NCBI RefSeq assembly: GCF_024397915.1
Contig: NZ_CP073347.1
Location: 5,022,001-5,086,000 of the forward strand
Direction: 5' to 3'
Origin: Marinobacterium rhizophilum
GTDB lineage: Bacteria; Pseudomonadota; Gammaproteobacteria; Pseudomonadales; Balneatricaceae
Length of the DNA: 64,000 nt
The notes below the pieces were generated by a model that saw only the letters and a program-made list of their open reading frames with translations, was not told the origin of the DNA and made no database searches. Below are positions 55,109 to 64,000 of this stretch, piece by piece. The position numbers and the translations under genes were made by a program. How positions within the stretch are numbered: position 1 is the first letter of the stretch; every line of letters begins with the position of its first letter.

Positions 55109-55840
55109 TTAGTATGCGTGTTCGGTACAGGTATGGGTTTGCCAGCTGAGTACCTGTCCAGGGGTCAGGGCGCAGCGTGAGCGGTAGCCGGTGGTACGTG
55201 AGAACCTACAGTCCTCGTTGTAGGCCTGCGGACGTTCGGGCGGGTCGGTGCGCTCGGGCCAGGGGCCATCGATGGCTTCAACACCGTGACGCAGGCAGGC
55301 GGCGACAAACTCGCTGCGCGCCGGCTGCAGCAGCTGCATGCGCTGCGGCTCGGCCGCCAGACCCATATCGGCGGACAGGTCCCCGGTGCCCAGCAGCGCC
55401 GCCGTTACGCGGGGGGCCGCCGTGAGAATGTCATCGAGCCGGGCCAGCCCTGCGCGGGTTTCGATGGTGGGCACGATGGCCGTGTCGGCCAAACCGTTCG
55501 CATCCATCAGCGCCCGCAGAGCCTGCAGCTGTTCAGGCCGCTCGATCTGGGGCAGCAGGACTGCCTGTGGCCGGGCGGCGGCAATCAGTGCCAGCTGCTG
55601 CTCGCCCCCCTTGTCCAGCGCATCCAGGCGGATGGCGCATTCGATGCCGGCGGTTTGGCAGGCTTCGGTGATCGTGGGGAACAGCTTGCAGGCCGCTGTT
55701 TTTTGCCCGCCCGGGGTGAACTCTTCAAGATCCACCACCAGTACGGCGGGGCCGCTTTCAATGGCGTTCAGCAGCAGGCCCTGATCGTGGCCACCGTTGA
55801 AAAACCAGCTGCGCAGCGCGGTATTCGGTTGCATCGTCAT
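55109..55840 (-). CDS. HpcH/HpaI aldolase / citrate lyase beta-like protein
   Basis: The 243-aa protein shows a CitE-type TIM barrel: RSWFFNGGHDQGLLLNAIES at the N-terminus, GPAVLVVDLEEFTPGGQKTA near residue 30, IVPTIETRAGLARLDDIL near 125 (metal-ligand Glu) and ALLGTGDLSADMGLAAE near 150. It would cleave or form a C-C bond of an acyl or hydroxy-acid substrate. It is 18 bp downstream-adjacent to the ThDP gene. Confidence 0.82.
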   Translation of the reverse strand: MTMQPNTALRSWFFNGGHDQGLLLNAIESGPAVLVVDLEEFTPGGQKTAACKLFPTITEACQTAGIECAIRLDALDKGGEQQLALIAAARPQAVLLPQIERPEQLQALRALMDANGLADTAIVPTIETRAGLARLDDILTAAPRVTAALLGTGDLSADMGLAAEPQRMQLLQPARSEFVAACLRHGVEAIDGPWPERTDPPERPQAYNEDCRFSRTTGYRSRCALTPGQVLSWQTHTCTEHAY

Positions 55841-55843
55841 GGC

Positions 55844-57127
55844 CTACTCCATCCAGTTGGGCAGGAACAGAACCAGTTCCGGCACGAAGGCAATCAGCAT
55901 CAGCACACTCAGCATGGCCAGCAGCATCAGGCTCAGCGGCTTGAGTGTTTGCGCCGTGGTGACGCCCGCAATACGACTGGCGGCCATCAGGTCGATGCCC
56001 AGCGGTGGCGTATTGGCACCGATAGCCAGGTTGACGGTCAGCAGCACGCCAAAGTGCACCAGGTCGATGTTGTATTGCATCAGCAGCGGCAGCACGATGG
56101 GGGTGATGATGATGATAATGGCGATACTTTCCATGAAGGTGCCCAGGATCAGCACGATCGCCATCAGCAACAGCAGCACCGTATAGCGGCTGTCGGTCAG
56201 GTCGCTCACCAGGGCCGCAATGGCCTGCGGGACTTCTTCATAGCTCAGACCCCAGGCAAACAGACCGGCGGCGGCGATGATCAGCAGGATGGCGCCGCTG
56301 ATTTCCGCAGTCTCCTTGAGGGACTGCCACAGGGCCTGCAGCGACAGGCAGCGATAGACCACAAATCCCAGGATCAGCGCGTAGACAATGGCTGAGACGG
56401 CCGCTTCGGTGGGGGTGAAAACACCGAGGCGGATACCGCCGATAATCATCACCGGTACCATCAGTGCCGGTATGGACTCACGCCAGGCGGTGATTTTCTC
56501 GGCGCGGCTAAAAGTACGACCACCGGCCCAGCCATGGCGCTTGGACAGGTAGACCGCGACCACAATCAGGGCGGCAGCCAGCAGCAGGCCTGGAATAACA
56601 CCGCCCATGAACAGCTTGCCGATGGAGGTGTTCGACGTGGTGCCGTACACGATCATCACTATGCTGGGCGGAATGACGGTGCCGAGCGAACTGGACGTGC
56701 CCACGAGAGCCGCGCTGAACCCCGGCGCATAGCCTTCCTTGCGCATGGCCGGCAGCAGCATGCTGCCAATGGCGACCACGTCGGCGACACCGGAGCCGGA
56801 CAGGGCGCCGAACATCATGCATGCCAGCACCGCAACCACGGCCAGACCACCGGGCTTGTTACCTACCAGCGCCATGCAGAGGTTGACGATGCGACTGGTC
56901 AGGCCCACGCGGTTCATCAATTGTGCCGCCAGTACGAACAACGGAATCGCCAGCAGCGTAAAGCTGTGCATGCCCGCAACATATTGCTGTGCAGCGACCA
57001 TGAGCGGCGCAGCATCGAAAATCAGCAGATAGCTCAGGGCCGCGATCAGCAGGCCGAAGGCGATCGGTACATCCAGGAACAGGCAGACGGTAAAGACCGC
57101 CAGCAGTATCAGGGCTCCATTACTCAT
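55844..57127 (-). CDS. dctM: TRAP transporter large permease DctM
   Basis: The 427-aa membrane protein has about 12 membrane segments. Typical DctM motifs: VAVLACMMFGALSGSGVADV near residue 105, GTSSSLGTVIPPSIVMIVYG near 145, and LVTNLAIGANTPPLG-type sequence (LTVNLAIGANTPPLGIDLMA) near 370. Its start overlaps the end of the DctQ gene by 8 bases. Confidence 0.95.
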   Translation of the reverse strand: MSNGALILLAVFTVCLFLDVPIAFGLLIAALSYLLIFDAAPLMVAAQQYVAGMHSFTLLAIPLFVLAAQLMNRVGLTSRIVNLCMALVGNKPGGLAVVAVLACMMFGALSGSGVADVVAIGSMLLPAMRKEGYAPGFSAALVGTSSSLGTVIPPSIVMIVYGTTSNTSIGKLFMGGVIPGLLLAAALIVVAVYLSKRHGWAGGRTFSRAEKITAWRESIPALMVPVMIIGGIRLGVFTPTEAAVSAIVYALILGFVVYRCLSLQALWQSLKETAEISGAILLIIAAAGLFAWGLSYEEVPQAIAALVSDLTDSRYTVLLLLMAIVLILGTFMESIAIIIIITPIVLPLLMQYNIDLVHFGVLLTVNLAIGANTPPLGIDLMAASRIAGVTTAQTLKPLSLMLLAMLSVLMLIAFVPELVLFLPNWME

Positions 57128-57587
57128 CGGTAGTTGTACTCCGAAAACTCAACAGCTTGCCCAGATGTACCAGGGCGATGGCAGAACAGCTGACCGGCAC
57201 ACTGAGATACAGCAGGCCGACCGGCCATTGCAGGGCGGGGGTATGCTGTTTCATCGTCAGCATGGCCAGGTCCCAGCCCGCTTTGACGAGCATCAGCATG
57301 GCGATCACCAGGATCAGATCGACCAGCTTGTCGACCACCCTGCGGGCGGCGGCGCTGTGCAGCCAGAGGCCGAGCAGGCCGGCGGTCAGGTGCGAGTTGC
57401 GGCGACTGCACCAGACGGCGCTGAGCATGGCCATCCAGATCAGCACGAATTGCGGCAGCTCCTCGGCCCAGTGGGGCGTATCGCCGAAAACCCAGCGCAT
57501 GAAGACGGCCCAGCTGATCAGAGCGGCCAGCAAGGCCACTCCGATTGCCGAGATGCCCAGGCACAGGTTGGTTAGTATGCGTAGCAT
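57120..57587 (-). CDS. dctQ: TRAP transporter small permease DctQ
   Basis: The 155-aa protein has four membrane segments and the DctQ signature MRWVFGDTPHWAEELPQFVL near residue 30. The ATG at 57587 is preferred; a GTG at 57596 is possible. It is the small membrane subunit between DctP and DctM in the operon. Confidence 0.92.
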   Translation of the reverse strand: MLRILTNLCLGISAIGVALLAALISWAVFMRWVFGDTPHWAEELPQFVLIWMAMLSAVWCSRRNSHLTAGLLGLWLHSAAARRVVDKLVDLILVIAMLMLVKAGWDLAMLTMKQHTPALQWPVGLLYLSVPVSCSAIALVHLGKLLSFRSTTTDE

Positions 57588-57602
57588 CCGGGTCACCGTT
57601 AT

Positions 57603-58589
57603 TTACTGTGCGCTGCTGTAGCGTTTGACCAGTCCCACCAGGTCGGCGCCGAATACGCTTTCATACTGCGTCCAGATATCCTGTACCTGGGCCGAGAAGG
57701 GAGCCGTGTCGACTTCATTGACCTGCATGCCGGCGGCTTCCAGCTTGGCGATCAGCTCGGCGTCATCCTTCTGGGTGAGTTCGCGCTGGGTATCACGCCA
57801 CTTGTCGGCCAGGTCCTGCACGATTTGCTGGTCTTCGGCCGAGAGCCGGTTCCAGGAATAGTTGGACACGGTCAGGCAGGCTGGCGACCAGACATGGCCG
57901 GTCAGCGAAACGTATTTCTGAACTTCGTAAAAGGATGAAGAGTTGATGATCGACAGCGGGTTTTCCTGGGCATCGAACACACCCTGCTGCAAGGCCGAGT
58001 AGAGCTCGCCGAAGGCCAGCGGTGCCGGGCTTGCGCCCATGCCAGCGAAGGCATCAAGGCGCATCTTGTCGGGAGTGACGCGGATTTTCAGACCCTGCAG
58101 GTCTTCGGGGGTATGGATAGGTGCGCGGTTGTTGGTGATATGGCGGTAGCCGTTTTCCCACCAGGACAGGATCTTGAAATTGTGCGCTTCGGCCAGGCCT
58201 TCGAGCTGTTCACCCAGTTCGCCGTCATAGGCGGCGTAGGCGGCCTGGCGGTTTGGCCAGGAGTAGGGCAGCTCTACAATGCCGAACTTGGGGTCAACCG
58301 GCTGAAACGAGCCGCAACCGATGATGCCGGCGTGGATGCTGCCGATCTGCAGGCCTTCTACTAGGGTGTTTTCGCTACCCAGCTGGCCGTTGGCAAACAG
58401 CTTGATGCTGACGCGGTTTTCAGTCTGCGCCTTGACCTCGTCGGCAAAGCCCCTGGCTGCGACGTTCCAGTTGTGGGACTCGGGTAGCACGTTGGCCAGC
58501 TTCAGCTCCAGGGCGGAGGACTGGGTGGCACAGATCTGCAGCGTGACGGCGCTGGCCGCCAGCAAAGAAGTTCGGAATGATTTTAACAT
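57603..58589 (-). CDS. dctP: TRAP transporter substrate-binding protein DctP
   Basis: The 328-aa periplasmic protein has a signal peptide (MLKSFRTSLLAASAVTLQICATQSSA) and DctP motifs: HNWNVAARGFADEVKAQTEN near 40, APIHTPEDLQGLKIRVTPDK near 150 (ligand-binding Arg), and LAFGELYSALQQGVFDAQEN near 190. ATG at 58589 is chosen because AGGA lies eight bases upstream. It is the first gene of the dctPQM set, which would import the substrate or a breakdown acid used by the aldolase and ThDP enzyme. Confidence 0.93.
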   Translation of the reverse strand: MLKSFRTSLLAASAVTLQICATQSSALELKLANVLPESHNWNVAARGFADEVKAQTENRVSIKLFANGQLGSENTLVEGLQIGSIHAGIIGCGSFQPVDPKFGIVELPYSWPNRQAAYAAYDGELGEQLEGLAEAHNFKILSWWENGYRHITNNRAPIHTPEDLQGLKIRVTPDKMRLDAFAGMGASPAPLAFGELYSALQQGVFDAQENPLSIINSSSFYEVQKYVSLTGHVWSPACLTVSNYSWNRLSAEDQQIVQDLADKWRDTQRELTQKDDAELIAKLEAAGMQVNEVDTAPFSAQVQDIWTQYESVFGADLVGLVKRYSSAQ

Positions 58590-59980
58590 CTGCATCTTCC
58601 TGGTCTTGTTGTGTTGTTGGATCTGCAATCAGATTCATCTAAAGGCTGCAGTGAGTCAATTTTACAGTTTTAATGCCGTATATAATTCTGGTTTATACCG
58701 TCTGTTCAGTATAGTTTCGTGCTTTAAGTTGGGGCGGTTTTCGCGCGCAAAATTAATCTGTGCATTTTTGTGGTGCGGTTTATAGGAGGCGTTATGATAG
58801 TTAATATACTATTTTGTAAATCTTGTTCTTATCGGTTTATCGATTAGCAGGCCAGTTAGAGTGGCTATATTTTCTGATATTAAGCGACCATTAGAGCGTG
58901 AGGGTGTTTATTCCCTAGGGGAACGAACTGAGTGCCTGGTATAGGCGCCATATCTTGTACAGCCAGCAGCCAGCAGCCAGCAGGGAGCAGGGAGCAGGGA
59001 GCAGGGAGCGGGGCAGCAGTGGCACGGTTGCACAGTAGTTTCTCTCCGTGTTTTCGAACACTATCTAGTCGGTTTGGTGGCCGGCTTGGTGATCTGCGTG
59101 CTGAGAAAATGTGCCCTGGTATTTTTTAATTATTATCAGCCCGAGCGCAAGATGGAATGTCCAGCGGGTAATGACCAGGCGTTTCAGTACAGGTGCTTTC
59201 AGGAATCGTATAATAATGACGCTGTGGAATAATCGCATCAGTTGAACGTAAAACCATGGTGGGGTTGCCTTTCCGTTCGTTCAATTTAGTGGTGTCGTGT
59301 TTAGTAGTTAAAATAACGGATGTCCAGGCTTTCAGGTGTGCCTGGATTAACTGCCAAGCCCTGTTCTCGCGCTGAAGGTGGTGTGAGAGGGGATGTGAGC
59401 GGGTGAGTTAGAGGCGGGGCTTCGGGCGAGGCATTGGGCGAATCAATGGTGGGGACCTCGAAAAACCTGTTGCGCGACTCATAGGCTGCGGTTCTCGGAA
59501 TCCTGTGGTTCCTTCGCTCTGTGCACCTTGCCTCCACGCCCACTCGCTATGGTTTCTCGAGGTGCCCGGGGGGGCAACGATAAGTGACACTGTACCAAAG
59601 GGCGTCCAGTTGCATCCCGGTCGCTCCGTGGTTGGGTATGCTGATAAAGAAAGCATTGATGGCACCTCTTTATACCTGCGCAGCCAATCATCTGGATAGT
59701 CGCTCGATCCGCTGATGTAGCGTTGCTGCAGACAGTGACGCAAGGCCTCCTGGGGCTGCGCGTCGGGTTTCGGTGTCGATATCACGTTGGTCGGCTATAG
59801 ATGAGGCAGGGAACTCATTTCCAGCGGTAATGGAGGCGTCTGGAGTTGAGTCAGGCTCGAAATCCAGGCAATCGACGTTGACCACTGTATAGCTACTGCT
59901 CTATCGGGATGCCGTTTTGCGGGGCTGCAGTCTGAATAGCGCTTTTTTGCACTTTTATGGCGTTATTTTTAAATGGGCTG
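58590..59980. other. Long non-coding region before rRNA operon
   Basis: About 1.4 kb with no supportable gene. A minus-strand open frame at 59408-59785 (125 aa) has no recognisable domain, unusual composition and no good ribosome site, so I do not call it. Left part (58650-58900) is AT-rich and includes the dctP promoter region. A heptanucleotide repeat array lies at 58963-59011. Confidence 0.5.
58963..59011 (+). repeat. Heptanucleotide tandem repeat, 7 units
   Basis: Three perfect copies of ccagcag are followed by three of ggagcag and one ggagcgg, in uninterrupted 7-bp register. The array changes unit midway, which implies expansion of two related units. No coding frame covers it. Confidence 0.95.
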
Positions 59981-60008
59981 TTGACTCTGATCCGGGGCAA
60001 TGTAGAAT
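59981..60008 (+). promoter_or_regulatory. rRNA operon promoter P1
   Basis: ttgact (59981-59986) and tagaat (60003-60008) with a 16-bp spacer, followed by a GC-rich discriminator (gcgcacc), typical of stringently controlled rrn promoters. An AT-rich UP-like region (acttttatggcgttattttt) lies upstream. Confidence 0.8.
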
Positions 60009-60166
60009 GCGCACCTCGCTTAGGGAGAGCGGCTTCAACGGCCCTCAAGCAGAGCGGGCAAGTCGGAAGTAAGTGGTTGATTTTCTTAGAAAGTTAGCCG
60101 GCGTCATCGACTTGTGAGTCACTCGTTTTTCTCCTCGGCTGCGGTCGAAAATGTTGAAAAAAAGAG

Positions 60167-60194
60167 TTGACTTAAAACACCGAGTCGCTAGAAT
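60167..60194 (+). promoter_or_regulatory. rRNA operon promoter P2
   Basis: ttgact (60167-60172) and tagaat (60189-60194) with a 16-bp spacer and the discriminator atgcgcctc, almost the same design as P1, 186 bp downstream. The A-rich tract upstream (gttgaaaaaaagag) can act as an UP element. Confidence 0.85.
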
Positions 60195-60246
60195 ATGCGC
60201 CTCACTTGAGACACGGGATCAGCGGTAACGGTCCTTGAGTCCAAGC

Positions 60247-60257
60247 GCTCTTTAACA
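60247..60257 (+). promoter_or_regulatory. boxA antitermination element (16S leader)
   Basis: gctctttaaca matches the rrn boxA consensus and lies 138 bp before 16S; another copy precedes 23S (62669-62679). It recruits the Nus/SuhB antitermination complex. Confidence 0.8.
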
Positions 60258-60259
60258 GA

Positions 60260-60280
60260 TTGATCAGGTAATTCGTGTGG
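60260..60280 (+). promoter_or_regulatory. 5' strand of 16S processing stem
   Basis: Positions 60260-60280 are perfectly complementary (21 bp) to 61960-61980 after 16S. Such stems are cut by RNase III to release pre-16S. Part of the 3' strand is repeated at 62558-62572. Confidence 0.8.
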
Positions 60281-60394
60281 GCGCTTGTCAGGATAAGGCA
60301 TAAAAGCTTTATCAAGGTAAGCAACCTTCATGTGAATTCATTTAAGTTGTTTTAGCTTGAGTCAGATTTATCGATACTTCGGTATCTTGATTTT

Positions 60395-61931
<1,537 letters not shown>

Positions 61932-61959
61932 AACGACATGGCTTGTTCTGGCATAGCGT

Positions 61960-61980
61960 CCACACGAATTACCTGATCAA
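61960..61980 (+). promoter_or_regulatory. 3' strand of 16S processing stem
   Basis: Perfect 21-bp complement of 60260-60280, located 29 bases after the 16S 3' end. Forms the RNase III processing stem. Confidence 0.8.
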
Positions 61981-62025
61981 ACGTTAAAGAGAGCGAACTA
62001 TTCGCGGGGATAACCTGTGGATAAA

Positions 62026-62112
62026 AAGCTTGTAGCTCGGTTGGTTAGAGCGCACCCCCTGCTTTTGAATAAAGAGCGGGTGAGGTCGATCTTGCAGTCA
62101 GGTTAGAAGCTT
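62026..62112 (+). pseudogene. tRNA-Ile-like copy A with lengthened anticodon arm
   Basis: It follows tRNA-Ile closely through aagcttgtagctcggttggt and tagagcg. The anticodon arm is caccc...gggtg with 20 nt inside instead of 7 (30 nt total against 17), the extra 13 nt forming a gctttt/aaagagc helix. The T-arm sequence differs from tRNA-Ile (gatct tgcagtc aggtt) yet can still pair with wobble pairs, and the acceptor can pair as aagctt/aagctt. No CCA and no TTC in the T-loop, so it is unlikely to be a working tRNA. Confidence 0.75.
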
Positions 62113-62120
62113 GATGATGT

Positions 62121-62197
<77 letters not shown>

Positions 62198-62214
62198 ATT
62201 ATTCGTCAGAGTGA

Positions 62215-62304
62215 TTGATAGTAGCTCAGCTGGTTAGAGCGCACCCCACTCTTTATGATAAAGAATGGGTGAGGCCGGTACCTCAAGTCCACTCAGGCCT
62301 ACCA
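62215..62304 (+). pseudogene. tRNA-Ile-like copy C with 13-nt anticodon-arm insertion
   Basis: The copy is 90 nt, exactly 13 longer than the real tRNA-Ile, all extra bases lying between caccc and gggtg (cactctttatgataaagaat). This makes a near-continuous hairpin of about 13 bp (tcttta/taaaga) capped by tga; the original tgataa is retained at its tip. The D-arm and 3' end through CCA are intact, but the 5' acceptor strand (ttgatag) no longer pairs and the T-stem has two mismatches. Confidence 0.8.
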
Positions 62305-62325
62305 ACTTTCCGCTTAGGAAGTTGA

Positions 62326-62407
62326 AGTAGATGGATGAGAGCGCACCCCACTCTTTATAGTAAAGAAAGGGGGTGAGGTCAGTGGTTCAAGTCCACGCTG
62401 ACATCAC
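62326..62407 (+). pseudogene. tRNA-Ile-like copy D with lengthened anticodon arm
   Basis: Starts in a degraded D-arm (tagatggatgagagcg), then a 32-nt anticodon arm caccccactctttatagt...gggtg, sharing the tcttta/taaaga insert of copy C, and a good T-arm (gtggttcaagtccac). The acceptor 3' strand (ctgacat) has no partner, and CCA is replaced by aca. Non-functional as a tRNA. Confidence 0.75.
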
Positions 62408-62466
62408 AGCCAATCAAGCGCGGTTGATACTGTTACCTGGTTACTTTCTGTACCGGGAAAAGTTTC

Positions 62467-62542
62467 GGGGCTATAGCTCAGCTGGGAGAGCGCCTGCTTT
62501 GCACGCAGGAGGTCTGCGGTTCGATCCCGCATAGCTCCACCA
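62467..62542 (+). tRNA. tRNA-Ala (TGC anticodon)
   Basis: 76 nt with encoded CCA: ggggctatagctcagctggg, anticodon stem cctgc/gcagg around tttgcac (anticodon tgc), T-arm ctgcggttcgatcccgcat, ending agctccacca. The normal second tRNA of an rrn spacer. Confidence 0.97.
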
Positions 62543-62557
62543 TTACGTGATGGTGTG

Positions 62558-62572
62558 GAATTACCTGATCAA
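62558..62572 (+). repeat. Partial repeat of 16S processing-stem 3' strand
   Basis: gaattacctgatcaa is identical to positions 61966-61980 and complementary to the 16S leader strand at 60260-60274. It lies 15 bp after tRNA-Ala. Confidence 0.85.
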
Positions 62573-62621
62573 CGAAAGCTGTAAGCCATACGTTTAAGGC
62601 CCTGAGGGTTTTAAATCTATC

Positions 62622-62661
62622 GCTTAAAGCTGTCGGCTTAAAGCTCAATGCTTAAAGCTCG
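62622..62661 (+). repeat. Three tandem gcttaaagct units, 14-bp period
   Basis: gcttaaagct recurs at 62622, 62636 and 62650, separated by 4 variable bases. The unit is nearly palindromic (gctt / aagc), so it can form small hairpins just before boxA of 23S. Confidence 0.85.
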
Positions 62662-62668
62662 CTTTATC

Positions 62669-62679
62669 GCTCTTTAACA
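62669..62679 (+). promoter_or_regulatory. boxA antitermination element (23S leader)
   Basis: gctctttaaca, the same sequence as at 60247-60257, about 105 bp before 23S. Confidence 0.8.
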
Positions 62680-62785
62680 ATATGGATTCGAATTAATTCG
62701 AGATATGTCTTGTACTGTAGTACAAGCGCCAATGGCGAAAAATCTTATCGAACTCTCGTCCTTACCAGACGCCTTCGGGTTATAT

Positions 62786-64000
<1,215 letters not shown>

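Noticed and set aside
58963..59011. CRISPR array
   Set aside because: The repeat is a 7-bp tandem array without spacers, and no cas genes are present.
59408..59785. 125-aa open frame on the minus strand before the rRNA operon
   Set aside because: No recognisable domain, no ribosome site, Pro/Arg-rich composition; it is likely chance.

Overview
The window is a piece of a gammaproteobacterial chromosome. The rRNA operon at the right edge has gammaproteobacterial 16S features, with tRNA-Ile and tRNA-Ala in the spacer, and the gene content (several TRAP transporters, many small-acid catabolic enzymes) suggests a marine Oceanospirillales-type heterotroph. The genus is not determined here.

Layout. 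(1) Positions 1-17.5 kb hold a catabolic block. It has a cyclase-family hydrolase (cut by the window edge), two complete TAXI-type TRAP transporters, an AtuA/DUF1446 pair, a LysR regulator, an RraA-family protein, a D-2-hydroxyacid dehydrogenase, a histidinol-dehydrogenase-family enzyme resembling sulfopropanediol 3-dehydrogenase (HpsN), and an SDR. An IS66 relic splits the block. (2) Positions 18-26.4 kb are more AT-rich: a DctP-type TRAP system with a fused DctQM permease, a BisC/TorA-like molybdoenzyme, an IS5 relic and a GntR/FCD regulator. (3) Positions 26.4-29.4 kb are a transposon graveyard, with a dead IS4-family element inside an older transposase relic. (4) Positions 29.4-36 kb carry enoyl-CoA hydratase, OsmC, HpaI-type aldolase, a 4-hydroxy-2-oxovalerate aldolase / acylating acetaldehyde dehydrogenase pair, and an IlvD/Edd dehydratase, followed by a wrecked porin gene. 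(5) Positions 37.1-40.1 kb are the right end of an integrated element: a tyrosine integrase next to the 3' half of a tRNA (best match tRNA-Pro). That tRNA half was later split by an intact IS256-family element with a 9-bp target duplication. Everything to the left is therefore probably a genomic island of at least 38 kb. (6) Positions 40.4-58.6 kb look like core, GC-richer chromosome: haloacid dehalogenase, LysR/nitroreductase pair, then LysR facing a long minus-strand run of a Dpp/Opp-type ABC transporter, RraA-like protein, aldehyde dehydrogenase, AllC/HyuC-type amidohydrolase, ThDP enzyme, CitE/HpaI-like aldolase and a DctPQM TRAP transporter. (7) Positions 58.6-64 kb hold a non-coding stretch and an rRNA operon (tandem promoters, 16S, spacer, start of 23S).

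Functionally, the window is dominated by uptake of small organic acids or amides, coupled to aldolases, dehydrogenases and lyases. No substrate can be fixed from sequence alone. The oddest structure is in the 16S-23S spacer. A normal tRNA-Ile gene is flanked by three tRNA-Ile-like copies whose anticodon arms are lengthened (by 13 nt in two, about 15 nt in the third) into long hairpins, and the 3' strand of the 16S processing stem is partly repeated after tRNA-Ala.
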